A stretch of DNA of 64,000 nucleotides from JAJFJD01 sp965228425 (GCA_965228425.1 OZ245815.1:2914001-2978000); one strand, 5' to 3'; positions 1 to 9,140 are shown, counted from the stretch's first letter. The notes: generated from the sequence alone by a model not told the origin. Numbers and translations are program-made.

Positions 1-790
1 CGAAATAGAAAACGGCGTTCTGCCAGATGGTGTTGACCGGTCTCTCGAAGAACCCGCTGAAATGCCCGGTGCCGACATAGGATGTATCCCCCGGCAGGAG
101 ATACGTAAGGCCAACGCCGGCGGCGAATACCAAATAAGGAATAACGCTGAACCGACGATGGAGTACCTGTGCAAGGAGAAGCGGGGCAAGGAGAACGATG
201 CCGTGGCTTCTGGTCCAGTACGCGAGAAATATGACCAACCCGACAAGAATGTCCTGTCCTGGATTAATGTTCTCCCGGTCCCGGCGAGCGATCATGAAAA
301 TGGCCAGCATGAAAAACAGCAAGAAAGGTGCTTCTGACCGGAGATTATCCTTTTCGTCGAAGAAGTTCGGTCCAAATGCAATCACTGCCAATATGCCGGC
401 TGCCGAGATCGCGCCGATCCGGCTTCGAATTAGCTGATGGAAAACCGCGAAGCCGCCGAAATAGAAACACAACGCATAAATCTTCATCGCCATGACGTTG
501 TGCCCCCAAATCGCGTGGCCAACGGCAAGAATTGCGGGATAGCCCCATGGATAAACCGCCGGACCGACAATCAGGTTTTGCATTTCCCGAATTCGAAAGT
601 CGCCCATCGCCGCGATTTCGGTCGAAGTGCCTTGCAACAGGCTGATTGCCTGGGCCCAACTCCATGCATAGTCCGCGCCCCATGCGTGGCCCTCCCGAAA
701 TCCCGTTAAGTGAACGAGCGCTGCGGTGGCGAGCACTGCGATCCATGCAATCTTCGAAGATTTGCCGCGTAACATGTCGATACTGCGCAT
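1..790 (-). CDS. Polytopic membrane protein, GT-C (PMT/ArnT-like) glycosyltransferase-like, 3' end off window
   Basis: Reading the minus strand from an ATG at 788-790 gives an open frame of 263 codons that runs off the left edge, so the C-terminus is missing. A first membrane helix lies at about residues 13-29. A long loop with a GDFRIRE segment and a YPWGYPAILAVGH motif follows, then several hydrophobic helices separated by short basic loops. This layout resembles lipid-linked-sugar-dependent GT-C transferases (PMT/ArnT, GT39/GT87 type), in which the first large loop carries the catalytic acid. The gene is divergent from the exosortase gene, so it may add sugars to, or build, the envelope polysaccharide made by this locus. 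The family assignment is inference; a coding, multi-pass membrane protein is clear. Confidence 0.6.
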   Translation of the reverse strand, partial: MRSIDMLRGKSSKIAWIAVLATAALVHLTGFREGHAWGADYAWSWAQAISLLQGTSTEIAAMGDFRIREMQNLIVGPAVYPWGYPAILAVGHAIWGHNVMAMKIYALCFYFGGFAVFHQLIRSRIGAISAAGILAVIAFGPNFFDEKDNLRSEAPFLLFFMLAIFMIARRDRENINPGQDILVGLVIFLAYWTRSHGIVLLAPLLLAQVLHRRFSVIPYLVFAAGVGLTYLLPGDTSYVGTGHFSGFFERPVNTIWQNAVFYF

Positions 791-1187
791 TACTCACACC
801 AAACGAGCCGGGGATTGAGTGACTGTTTATTGGTTAAAAATGGCAAATAGACGGACGACCATGCGAGATTTCGGCGGTAAGGGTATGCGCCAAGTTCGAT
901 GGCGCCACTCCATCGTGATTTCCTGCAATATTGGATTCAAATTCTGAAGATTTCGCGTCTTTGAGCCGGGGCCGTGGGGATGGTTGGATATCGTTGATCA
1001 TCCCAAAGAATTTCAATAATTTAGTAGCTTATTCCTGCATATTGTATCGCTGGATCACAATTTCGAGACAAACCAAATTCTCAGTTGAATAGGCTATCTT
1101 TTGAATGTTTGATCGCAAGCCGTGATAGCGAATACTGAGCGAAGTCTATTCTGCCTTGGAATAGGCTAAATTATGTCGTGATATCGG
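791..1187. promoter_or_regulatory. AT-rich divergent intergenic region with a 10-bp direct repeat
   Basis: This 397-bp gap lies between two divergently transcribed genes and is visibly richer in A+T than its flanks. No convincing coding frame was found. The decamer GAATAGGCTA occurs twice on the plus strand, at 1087-1096 and 1159-1168, 72 bp apart; the second copy is just upstream of the exosortase start. It must hold the promoters of both flanking genes, but no clean -35/-10 or sigma-54 (-24/-12) element could be picked with confidence. Confidence 0.45.
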
Positions 1188-2831
1188 TTGTTAACAACTT
1201 GGCTTGGCCCTTTGCCTGACACCACAAATTTTCATTCCCCGAAAGCCGACGCGGCCCATACGACAGGCCGGCTGCTTTGGATTGTCAGCGCCATTCTCGG
1301 AGCCGCGGCATTTGCCTATATTTTCCGGGACGGTCTGATCTACATGATCGAACGCTGGGATCAGGAGGAATACAGCCATGGGTCCCTCATTCCGATCATC
1401 ACGCTATTCCTGATTTGGCAGAAAAAGGACGCCCTGGCAGCTATTGGCGCCGGTACGTCTTTGGTCGGACCAGCCGCGTGGATCGGAACGTTGATCGTCG
1501 CCGGCGGAATTTTCGTCGGGTTGGTTGGCGAACTCAGCACGATTTACCTGATCATTCAGTACGGTTTCCTGATGACCATCCTTGGCGTCGCCATGACATT
1601 GGTCGGGTTCCGCGGGTTAGCGTTGATCTGGGCGCCCTTGTTGTATTTGGTTTTCATGGTGCCGTTGCCGAGCTTTCTCTACGCCAACCTATCGGCCGAA
1701 CTACAGCTCATTTCGTCGGAGCTCGGCGTCGCGTTCGTCCGGTGGTTCAACATCCCGGTTTTCCTGGAAGGCAACGTAATCGACCTCGGCATTTACAAGC
1801 TGCAGGTGGTCGAGGCGTGCAGCGGGCTGCGCTACCTGTTTCCGCTCATGAGCTTCGGGTATCTCAGCGCCTATCTTTATCGCGGGCCGGTCTGGCACCG
1901 TTTGGTGCTGTTCCTGTCGACCATTCCCATCACCATCATCATGAACAGCTTCCGGATCGGCGTGATCGGCGTTGCGGTCGACCGCTGGGGCATCGAGATG
2001 GCGGAAGGCGCCCTTCATTTCTTCGAAGGATGGGTCATCTTCATGGCCTGTGTTGCAATTTTGTTCCTCGAAATCTGGCTGTTCGTGCGCTTTACCGGCG
2101 GCAAGCGCAGCTTCACCGACGCCTTCCGCATCGAACTGCCCGACCGGACCAACGGCTGGCTGCCGAAGCTCGGCGGAACCCCGACGCGCCCCTGGCTCGC
2201 GGCTGTCGCGGTGTTGGTTCTGGCGACCGTCGGCTCCGTGGCGATCGCGCAACGTACCGAAACCGTCGCCCAACGCGAATCGCTTGCAGCCTTTCCGGTG
2301 CAGCATGACAATTGGTACGGAAAGAATATTCCACTGGATAATCAGATTGTTGAGGCGCTTAAGCTCACAGATTACGTGAATGTAAATTATGCCCGGCCCA
2401 GCGACAAAATGCCGGTAAACCTCTATGCCGCCTATTATGCGTCGCAGCGCAAGGGCGAGGCGGTGCATTCGCCCCGGTCCTGCATCCCGGGCGGCGGCTG
2501 GCAAATCGAATCGGTCCAGCGGCAGGCCGTGCCGGACGTGACGCGAGCCGATGGGCAGCCGCTGGAGATCAACCGGGTGATCATTGCCAAGGGGGCGGTC
2601 CGTCAGGTGGTCTATTACTGGTTCGCGCAGCGTGGCCGAAACCTGACCAACGAGTATCTCGTGAAATGGTACTTGTTCTGGGACGGGATGACCCGCAATC
2701 GCACCGATGGCGCACTGGTCCGGCTGGTGACGCCCGTTCGCCCTAACGAGGACCCAAGCGTCGCCGATAAACGGCTCGTATCGCTCTTAAAATCGATTTA
2801 TCCAGAGATCGGTAAATATATTCCGGCATAG
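1188..2831 (+). CDS. Exosortase fused to EpsI-type domain (XrtD-like, VPLPA/PEP-CTERM sorting)
   Basis: 547-residue inner-membrane protein. Residues about 30-305 form the exosortase/archaeosortase core: many helices and the three catalytic motifs, Cys211 in EACSGLR, Arg256 in NSFRIG and His277 in ALHFFEGW. Exosortases cleave C-terminal PEP-CTERM-type tails and pass the protein to an envelope acceptor. After a helix near 338-355 comes a periplasmic EpsI-like (DUF3485) domain with the hallmark HSPRSCIPGGGW. A fused EpsI domain and a nearby substrate with a PLPG tail suggest the XrtD (VPLPA-CTERM) subgroup; that subgroup call is inference. The start is a TTG at 1188: an in-frame TGA lies just upstream and no ATG occurs before the first helix, but no strong Shine-Dalgarno is seen, so the start is uncertain. 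Confidence 0.9.
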   Translation: MLTTWLGPLPDTTNFHSPKADAAHTTGRLLWIVSAILGAAAFAYIFRDGLIYMIERWDQEEYSHGSLIPIITLFLIWQKKDALAAIGAGTSLVGPAAWIGTLIVAGGIFVGLVGELSTIYLIIQYGFLMTILGVAMTLVGFRGLALIWAPLLYLVFMVPLPSFLYANLSAELQLISSELGVAFVRWFNIPVFLEGNVIDLGIYKLQVVEACSGLRYLFPLMSFGYLSAYLYRGPVWHRLVLFLSTIPITIIMNSFRIGVIGVAVDRWGIEMAEGALHFFEGWVIFMACVAILFLEIWLFVRFTGGKRSFTDAFRIELPDRTNGWLPKLGGTPTRPWLAAVAVLVLATVGSVAIAQRTETVAQRESLAAFPVQHDNWYGKNIPLDNQIVEALKLTDYVNVNYARPSDKMPVNLYAAYYASQRKGEAVHSPRSCIPGGGWQIESVQRQAVPDVTRADGQPLEINRVIIAKGAVRQVVYYWFAQRGRNLTNEYLVKWYLFWDGMTRNRTDGALVRLVTPVRPNEDPSVADKRLVSLLKSIYPEIGKYIPA

Positions 2832-2914
2832 CCGGTGCCGGAGGCTTTATGTACCGGCCCTGCTTCTGGTAAGAAGGGCCTAGGGGAGAGGCCGGCAGTC
2901 ACGGTCGGCTTTTG

Positions 2915-2935
2915 TTCATACCGCATTGGTATGAA
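2915..2935. promoter_or_regulatory. Perfect 8-bp inverted repeat with 5-nt spacer
   Basis: TTCATACC (2915-2922) and GGTATGAA (2928-2935) are exact reverse complements around GCATT. The site lies between the exosortase stop and the next start. It could be an operator for a dimeric regulator controlling the downstream sugar-phosphate transferase, or an RNA hairpin; there is no U-tract after it, so a simple terminator is less likely. Confidence 0.35.
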
Positions 2936-3022
2936 TGATTGTCGGCGCTGTTGATGCGTCACGTTTGCGAGCGGAAGGCCGCCTCATGCGACGGCATATA
3001 GGTGTTTCCCCGAAAGGTGCCA

Positions 3023-4696
3023 ATGATACTGGCGTTTAGTTTCATTGGCGCGCTCTTCGTCACGATGGTCCTGGTGCCGCCCCTGATGCGGATTGCGGGG
3101 CCGTTGCGGCTGCTGGATATCCCCGATGAGCGCAAGATCCATACCGACCTGGTGCCGCGATGCGGCGGGCTGGCGATCGCCTCCGGCGTATTGCTGCCGC
3201 TCGTCATGTGGATGCCGAAGGAGACGGCCATGTCTGCCTTGCTGGCCGGGGCGATGGTGGTTTTTCTATTCGGACTTTGGGATGACGTAAAGGATCTGGA
3301 TTATAAGTTAAAATTGCTGGGCCAGGTCGTTGCCCTGGTAATCGTCCTCTACGGCGGGATCGTCCTTCAGCGGTATCCGTTCGCCGGGCTCGATCCGTTG
3401 CCGGGCTGGATTTGCGTGCCAATTTCAGGGCTGTTCATCATCGGTGTCACCAACGCGGTCAATCTGTCCGACGGCTTGGATGGCTTGGCGGCGGGGTGCA
3501 CGCTGCTCACGCTGGCGATGATCGCTTTTCTCGCCTACCAGTCGGACGGGTATTCCACGGTTTTGCTTGCCCTGACGGTCATGGGCGGAATTCTGGGATT
3601 CCTGAGATACAACACCCATCCGGCGATCGTGTTCCTGGGCGACGCGGGAAGCCAGTTCCTCGGCTTTACCGCGGCCACGCTGACGCTTCACCTGGTTGCG
3701 ACGGTCAATACCGCCCTCAGTCCGGCGTTGCCGCTGCTTCTACTCGGATTGCCGATTCTCGACACGTTGTGGGTCATGGTTATTCGGATGCGGGTGCGGC
3801 GGTCGCCATTCAGTCCGGACCGGAACCATTTGCATCATCAGTTGTTGCGCCTTGGGTTAAAGCAATACGAGGCGGTTTCGCTGATCTATGCGATGCATGG
3901 CCTGCTGATCTTCTCGGCATATTACCTACGGTACGCCTCGGATACGCTGATCGTCTTGATTTATCTCGGCTTTTGCGCCGCCGTGATCGGTCCGTTGTCG
4001 ATCGCGAAGATCGAGGGGTGGCGGTTCCGGCCCGAGACGCCGACGAAGACCGATGCCGCCGAACATCGAAATCTCTGGCTGCGCAAACGCGCATGGCTGC
4101 CGATCGTCACCGCGCAATTCCTGGCGATTGCCGTATCCGTGTTCCTGATCGGCAGCGCGTTTGTCGTCGATTGGTTGCCGCGCGATTTTGTCGTGGTCGC
4201 TGTCGCGGCGATCGTCGTCTTGGTTGCCGGCACGATCTTCCTGCGGGGCAGTTGGCGGCTGCTGACCCGGGCCGGCGTTTACATGTCGAGTGTCGTGGTT
4301 GTGTTTCTGCTGGGAGACATGCCGGACGGCGACTGGATCAATGATTTCTCGATCAACGCGTTCCTGATTGTGGCGTCGGCAGCCCTGGTACTCGGCATTC
4401 GTGTCACCCGGCGGGACCTGTTCCGCGTCACGCCGCAGGACTTGCTCATCGTCTTTTTCGCCCTCGTCGTTCCCAATCTGACGTCGGAATATTTAACCCG
4501 TTATCCCGTCGGTGAGATTGTGTTCAGACTTTTGGTGCTGTTTTACATCACGGAGTTTTTGCTGAGCCAAGAGCAGCAGGGCGAGGACCGTGATACGCAA
4601 GTGGATAAATTGATGCAGTTTATCAACCGTTTATTGAGATATTCTGCGCTAATATGCTTGTCCGTACTGGTGCTGCGCGGGCAGCTATTATGGTAA
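3023..4696 (+). CDS. WecA/MraY-family undecaprenyl-phosphate sugar-1-phosphate transferase with C-terminal membrane extension
   Basis: Initiates polysaccharide synthesis by moving a HexNAc-1-phosphate from a UDP-sugar to undecaprenyl phosphate in the inner membrane (family knowledge). Signature features are Asp87-Asp88 in WDDVKDLD, NLSDGLDGLA near 147-156, FLGDAGS near 204-210 and DRNHLHH at 266-272, in the order expected for WecA-like enzymes. The family core ends near residue 320. About 230 further residues form extra membrane helices (roughly 355-530) not present in WecA, so this is a long variant. ATG 3023 is chosen because AAAGG sits 5 nt upstream (3013-3017); a GTG at 3002 is also in frame. 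Its presence beside the exosortase fits the usual exosortase/exopolysaccharide locus, and it probably primes that polymer. Confidence 0.88.
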   Translation: MILAFSFIGALFVTMVLVPPLMRIAGPLRLLDIPDERKIHTDLVPRCGGLAIASGVLLPLVMWMPKETAMSALLAGAMVVFLFGLWDDVKDLDYKLKLLGQVVALVIVLYGGIVLQRYPFAGLDPLPGWICVPISGLFIIGVTNAVNLSDGLDGLAAGCTLLTLAMIAFLAYQSDGYSTVLLALTVMGGILGFLRYNTHPAIVFLGDAGSQFLGFTAATLTLHLVATVNTALSPALPLLLLGLPILDTLWVMVIRMRVRRSPFSPDRNHLHHQLLRLGLKQYEAVSLIYAMHGLLIFSAYYLRYASDTLIVLIYLGFCAAVIGPLSIAKIEGWRFRPETPTKTDAAEHRNLWLRKRAWLPIVTAQFLAIAVSVFLIGSAFVVDWLPRDFVVVAVAAIVVLVAGTIFLRGSWRLLTRAGVYMSSVVVVFLLGDMPDGDWINDFSINAFLIVASAALVLGIRVTRRDLFRVTPQDLLIVFFALVVPNLTSEYLTRYPVGEIVFRLLVLFYITEFLLSQEQQGEDRDTQVDKLMQFINRLLRYSALICLSVLVLRGQLLW

Positions 4697-4779
4697 TGGT
4701 GGATATCGCTAACCCCTTGGAAATCCGTAATACTGCTGCTAGTATCTGCTCGAATTCTTTGAGTTGTGAAAATATATTT

Positions 4780-6381
4780 ATGAACATTTGCCGCTATGCT
4801 TTGACAGTGTTGATCGTGTGTTTGCTGACTATTGGTCAGGCAAACGCCGTCCAGATCAATTTGTCCGGTGAAAATGTCGAGCAGTATTTTCGGATCCTCG
4901 AAGTCTACGTTTTGCCGTTCCTCGTCGTCTCGACGATCGTACTGCTGTGCGGTTACATCGCCAGCAAGATCTATAATCGGCGGCTGAATAAATCGGTCGA
5001 AGACCTGGTGGCCGAGAAGCGGTCGCCGGATTTGCGCGATGAGGGTACGGCGGCCTTCCTGCGGGAAATTACCACCACACCACCGATCAAGGATCCCGTA
5101 CCCGACCGTGAGCCGCGCCTTCGGCTGCGCCGGCGGCGCTCGAAAAAGACCGTTGCTCCCGTCGATGTGGCGCCCAGAATTGCCATCGAGGATCGGCCAA
5201 AACCCGACGTCGACACTGAGCAGCCGGGCGGCGTCCAAGAACCGTTGCTGCTGCGGGTTCCGTCGGCTGTACCGGCGTCGGACCATGCCGATAAGGTTGC
5301 GATGGCGGATGAGCCCGCGGTAATCGACCCGGACGTGGGCGTCGTGGAGGATGATACGACGGACGATTTGGCAGATTTGCCGACTGAACCCAAACCGCCA
5401 GTTATGCCGGTCCCTCCACTGACCGCGGAACCGCCGCCGCCTTTGGATACACAGGAGACGCCCGAGCCAGCGGTATTTGACGAAGTCTCCGGCGCGGATA
5501 GAGCTATTGCGGTCGAGCCCGGCGACGCGCCGTATTTGGAGGCGCCCTTCGACCTGAGGACAGGATATGACCGCACCGCGGAGATAGTGCCGTCAGAGCC
5601 GCCGGAAATGCTTTCGGAGGCCACGGACAAACCCCCGGCATATACCCCTCCGGTGCGGTCGGCGGATCTGCCGCTGGATATGAAGCTGAACGGTCCGGCC
5701 GACGATGCCACGATGGAAGAACCCGAGCCGGAGGACGACGGACTGCGGCCTCCTGCCTTGGACCGGACCGAATGGTGGGCCGACGCGAGCGCGCCGCCCG
5801 ATCCGATCGAGCCGGTCGAGCCGATTGAACCGAGCGTTGGGGTCGTCCAGCCCCTGAAACCGGTGGTCGATACGTCGTCCCGCGAGAGGCGGAATGCCGA
5901 GAAAGCGGCGACCGAAATCGTGCGCAGCCTGGATCGGATCACGTCAAGCCTGCAACACAACATGACGGTGCTGGCCGATCATATCCGGCATCGCCGCGGA
6001 TTGTTGCTGGAAGACGTGCAAGGACTTCGGATTTCGGGTTTCAGCGCCGGCGTGGATGTCGCCGAGCGGCTGCGGGCCTTGGACCAGCAGTCGGTGACCG
6101 ACGTGCACGACAGTTATGCGGCGGTTGACGGTTTAAACCGCATCATCGATCGTCTGGAACAGATGGCGGCGGACGAGGCGCTAGACGAAGGCTGGAACGA
6201 ATTGATTCGGACGCGGCTGTCCGAAACGATTTACGCGGTGGGGCAAGGCAAGAAGACCTTGCTGCCGCACCTGCCGGCCGATGCGCCGGTGACGACCGAT
6301 AACGGCCCGGATGAACGGGCGGACGATGTCGGACAAGCGCCGCATGGCGGCGGTGTTCCGTTCGGCACCCGGCAAGGTTAG
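4780..6381 (+). CDS. Secreted/membrane-anchored Pro/Glu-rich protein of unknown function
   Basis: Not recognised. With the ATG at 4780 the 533-residue product begins with a good signal peptide (MNICRYALTVLIVCLLTIGQANA) and has one strong membrane helix near residues 45-65. A basic patch (RLRLRRRRSKK) follows, then about 240 residues of acidic, proline-rich low-complexity sequence and a helical C-terminal domain of about 140 residues starting at SSRERRNAEKA. An in-frame ATG at 4654 lies inside the preceding gene and would hide the signal peptide, so it is rejected. The gene lies between the sugar-phosphate transferase and the TPR lipoprotein of the exosortase locus and reads the same way. A scaffold spanning membrane and wall is plausible inference only. 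The topology (soluble domain in cytoplasm or periplasm) cannot be settled by eye. Confidence 0.75.
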   Translation: MNICRYALTVLIVCLLTIGQANAVQINLSGENVEQYFRILEVYVLPFLVVSTIVLLCGYIASKIYNRRLNKSVEDLVAEKRSPDLRDEGTAAFLREITTTPPIKDPVPDREPRLRLRRRRSKKTVAPVDVAPRIAIEDRPKPDVDTEQPGGVQEPLLLRVPSAVPASDHADKVAMADEPAVIDPDVGVVEDDTTDDLADLPTEPKPPVMPVPPLTAEPPPPLDTQETPEPAVFDEVSGADRAIAVEPGDAPYLEAPFDLRTGYDRTAEIVPSEPPEMLSEATDKPPAYTPPVRSADLPLDMKLNGPADDATMEEPEPEDDGLRPPALDRTEWWADASAPPDPIEPVEPIEPSVGVVQPLKPVVDTSSRERRNAEKAATEIVRSLDRITSSLQHNMTVLADHIRHRRGLLLEDVQGLRISGFSAGVDVAERLRALDQQSVTDVHDSYAAVDGLNRIIDRLEQMAADEALDEGWNELIRTRLSETIYAVGQGKKTLLPHLPADAPVTTDNGPDERADDVGQAPHGGGVPFGTRQG

Positions 6382-6626
6382 CCGGAATAATCGGGGGATT
6401 GTTTTTTCATGGCGGGTTGCCGTCCATGAGCGAAGCATTGGACCGTGCCGGAGACGGCGGATTGGTACAGCGGTAGCATTTCCGCCGAAGGGCTGGGTTG
6501 CTAATCCAAAAGTACTAAACCGAAATTTTCGGACGCGCCGGCGGATATCTCCCCAACGGCAAGGTCTTCCACGATATCCTTCGCTCGGTTGGCAACCGCC
6601 GGATACAAATTATCTGGGGGCGCTGA
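6382..6626. other. Intergenic region, no gene seen; leader of the TPR lipoprotein gene
   Basis: No coding frame stands out in these 245 bp. The sequence contains a strong short hairpin, CCGAAA/TTTTCGG near 6520-6532, and a tRNA-like stretch near 6451-6510 that does not fold as a full tRNA (no T-arm). A GGGGG tract at about 6616-6620 serves as ribosome-binding site for the next gene. A small RNA or structured leader is possible but unproven. Confidence 0.3.
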
Positions 6627-9074
6627 ATGCAGCGGGCACTGAAACAAGTTCAATCATCCATGTTTGATTCACCATCGACGAAAAAGCCATTTGGGCTGAA
6701 CGCCGTATTCAAGGTCTTCCTTATTCTGGGCATGCTGACGCTGGCTGCCTGTGACGGCGCCGAGGAACGCGAGGCTGCGTACTTCGAGCGGGGCAAAGCT
6801 CTCTTCGAGGAAGGCAAGTTCACCAAGGCCAGCCTTGAATTCAAGAACGCCCGCCAGATCAATCCGCTCAATATGGAGGCGCTGTACTATCTCGGTCTGA
6901 TCGCCGAGGGGTCCAAGGATTATCGCGCGGCGCTTGCCGCCTTCCGGAAGGTCAGCGAACAGAACACCAAGCATGTCGGCGCGAATATTCATGCGGGCCG
7001 CATTTTGCTGGCCGCGGGACAGATCGACGAAGCCCTATTGCGGGCCGAACGGGTTCTGGAGGCGGAACCGGACAGCGCGGACGGCCGCGCCCTGCGTGGT
7101 GCCGTTTACCTCCGGCGGAACCGGCTGTCGGATGCTCGCACCGAGGCGGAAGCCGCGTTGAAGAAGGATGGCGTCAACGCCGGCGCGATCTCTGTGCTCG
7201 TCGGCATCTATCAAAAAGAAAACCGGAACAAAGAAGCGATCGAACTGCTCGAAAAATCGGTTGCCGGTAGTCCGTCCGCGAGCGCGTTGCGGCTTCTGTT
7301 AATCGAGATGTACCGCCGCACGAAAAATATCGACGCGATCAAGAGCGTCTATGCGGATCTGTTCAAGCTCGATCCGAAGAACCATGGACATCGCATCGAC
7401 CTGGCGAAATTGCTGATCGGATTCGACAAAAAAGCCGATGCGGAGCAGGTGTTGCGCGACGGCGTTGCCGAAGATCCGACGAATAACCGGCCGAAGTTGA
7501 TCCTTATCGACTTCCTGGCCAATCAACGGTCGCTTGGGGATGCCGAGCGGACCCTGAAAGACCTTATCGACAAGTCCCCGGAAAACAACATGCTCCGGTT
7601 CGGATTGGCGCAGCTCTACGCGAAGCACAAAAAGAGCGGCGAAGCCGAGCAGGTGTTGCGGAACATAGCCGACACCTCGGAGTCCAATCCCGAAGTGATC
7701 CGGGCCAAGACAGCGCTCGCCCGCCTACGGTTGGTCGCAGGGGATGTGCCGAAGGCGGAAGCGTTGGTCGAGGAAGTCCTGAGCACCGACAAGTCGAACG
7801 GTGACGCACTCACGACCCGCGGCCAAATTCACCTTCAAAAGAACCAGTTGAACGAGGCGATCGCTGATTTGCGGCGGGTGTTGCGGGATAACCCCGATTC
7901 CGCTCAAGCGTTGGCGCTCGTCGCGGACGCCCATTTGCGCGCGGATGAAATCGACTTGGCGGCGCAGAGCCTGCGGCAGCTGCTGACCGTGTCGCCGACC
8001 AACGATGCAGCGCGGTTGCGTCTGGCCCGGTTGTATGTGCAACAGCGGAACTACGATACGGCACTCGCGCTCACCGATCAGGCGCTGAGCCGCAAACCCT
8101 CGTCGGAGGAGGCGTTGCGGCTCCGGAGCGATATCTTGATCGCGCAGCGCAAGTTGGGACCGGCATTGGCGACGGCCGAGAAACTGCGGGATGTCGCCGA
8201 TGATAAGCCGCAGGGTCATATCTCCGTTGCCCGGGTCCATCAAGCCGAAGGGCGCCATGTCGAAGCGCTCGCCGCATTCGACAAGGCCTTATCCCTTGAA
8301 CCGACGTCGACCGCGGCTCTGACCGGGATCGTACGGTCGCATTTGCTGATGAAGCAGGTGGACGAGGCGGTTGCGCGCCTTAAGGCCGTGATCAAGAAGG
8401 CCCCGGACAATGTCTATGCGCATAATCTGCTGGGCGAGGTCTATGCCACCGATAAGGCGGTCGAGAACGCCAAGAAGGCGTTCACCCGGGCCACCGAGTT
8501 GCGAGACACGTGGACGCTGCCATACGTGAATTTGAGCCGTCTCATTCTGGCGCAGGATAAACCGAAAGAAGCGATTGTCGTGCTTCAGAAGGGGCTGAAG
8601 GCCTCTCCGAAGGACGCTACGCTATTGTTCACGCTGGCGACGGCCCAACAGGCCGCGAAGGATTATGACGCGGCCATCGCGACCTACAGCGCGATGCTCG
8701 CGGAAAATCCTAAAATGGACGTCGCGGCGAATAACATGGCGGCGCTGGTTGCCGATCATCGGTACGAGGATGCGGAGGCCTTGGAGAAGGCCCTCGCGGT
8801 CGCGCAGCGTTTCCAGACATCGGAAAATCCGTTCTATCTGGATACATTGGGGTGGCTGCTTTACCGCAAAGGCGACTACAGCCTGGCCGTCGTGACGCTG
8901 AAGCGGGCGGTCGACGAATTGCCGGATCATCCCTACCTGAATTTCCATCTCGGCATGGCCTATTACAAGAGTGGCCAGACCGAGCAGGCCAAACCGCATC
9001 TCGAAAAAGCGGTGGCCCAGGTCGAGAGATATCCGGAAATCGCCGAAGCCAAGACTATCCTGGAATCGCTCTAG
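6627..9074 (+). CDS. prsT: PrsT-like TPR-repeat lipoprotein of the exosortase/PEP-CTERM system
   Basis: 815-residue lipoprotein. The signal peptide ends in a lipobox, LTLAAC, with Cys42 as the predicted lipidated residue. The rest is an almost unbroken array of 34-residue tetratricopeptide repeats, for example YYLGLIAEGSKDYRAALAAF, repeated to the C-terminus. Long TPR lipoproteins (PrsT) accompany exosortase loci and are thought to help polysaccharide secretion or acceptor assembly at the outer membrane. The start at 6627 has a GGGGG tract about 6 nt upstream; ATG 6660 is an in-frame alternative that also retains the signal peptide. Length and architecture match the family, and position between the exosortase genes and the sorting substrate supports the call. 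Confidence 0.85.
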   Translation: MQRALKQVQSSMFDSPSTKKPFGLNAVFKVFLILGMLTLAACDGAEEREAAYFERGKALFEEGKFTKASLEFKNARQINPLNMEALYYLGLIAEGSKDYRAALAAFRKVSEQNTKHVGANIHAGRILLAAGQIDEALLRAERVLEAEPDSADGRALRGAVYLRRNRLSDARTEAEAALKKDGVNAGAISVLVGIYQKENRNKEAIELLEKSVAGSPSASALRLLLIEMYRRTKNIDAIKSVYADLFKLDPKNHGHRIDLAKLLIGFDKKADAEQVLRDGVAEDPTNNRPKLILIDFLANQRSLGDAERTLKDLIDKSPENNMLRFGLAQLYAKHKKSGEAEQVLRNIADTSESNPEVIRAKTALARLRLVAGDVPKAEALVEEVLSTDKSNGDALTTRGQIHLQKNQLNEAIADLRRVLRDNPDSAQALALVADAHLRADEIDLAAQSLRQLLTVSPTNDAARLRLARLYVQQRNYDTALALTDQALSRKPSSEEALRLRSDILIAQRKLGPALATAEKLRDVADDKPQGHISVARVHQAEGRHVEALAAFDKALSLEPTSTAALTGIVRSHLLMKQVDEAVARLKAVIKKAPDNVYAHNLLGEVYATDKAVENAKKAFTRATELRDTWTLPYVNLSRLILAQDKPKEAIVVLQKGLKASPKDATLLFTLATAQQAAKDYDAAIATYSAMLAENPKMDVAANNMAALVADHRYEDAEALEKALAVAQRFQTSENPFYLDTLGWLLYRKGDYSLAVVTLKRAVDELPDHPYLNFHLGMAYYKSGQTEQAKPHLEKAVAQVERYPEIAEAKTILESL

Positions 9075-9100
9075 CGCCGCGATTCTCGATGGATCAATAG

Positions 9101-9140
9101 GGCGCGCCGAGAGACCAAATTACCGGTCCGGCGCGCCTTA
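9101..9140 (+). terminator. Putative rho-independent terminator after the TPR lipoprotein gene
   Basis: GGCGCGCCG (9101-9109) and CGGCGCGCC (9129-9137) are perfect 9-bp inverted repeats with a 19-nt loop, followed by TTAATCCTTAA. The stem is very stable but the T-run is weak. It separates the exosortase operon from the gene for the secreted VPLPA-like protein. Confidence 0.5.

Noticed and set aside
4971..5963. Minus-strand Ser/Gly-rich open frame over the Pro/Glu-rich gene
   Set aside because: It is an antisense by-product of low-complexity coding sequence without start signals.
6451..6560. tRNA-like segment with TTGGTACAGCGGTAGCA and an anticodon-like TTGCTAA loop
   Set aside because: No T-arm (GTTCRANTC) and no 7-bp acceptor pairing could be found; GGAGA/TCTCC gives only five pairs with mismatches after. 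It does not fold as a functional tRNA.
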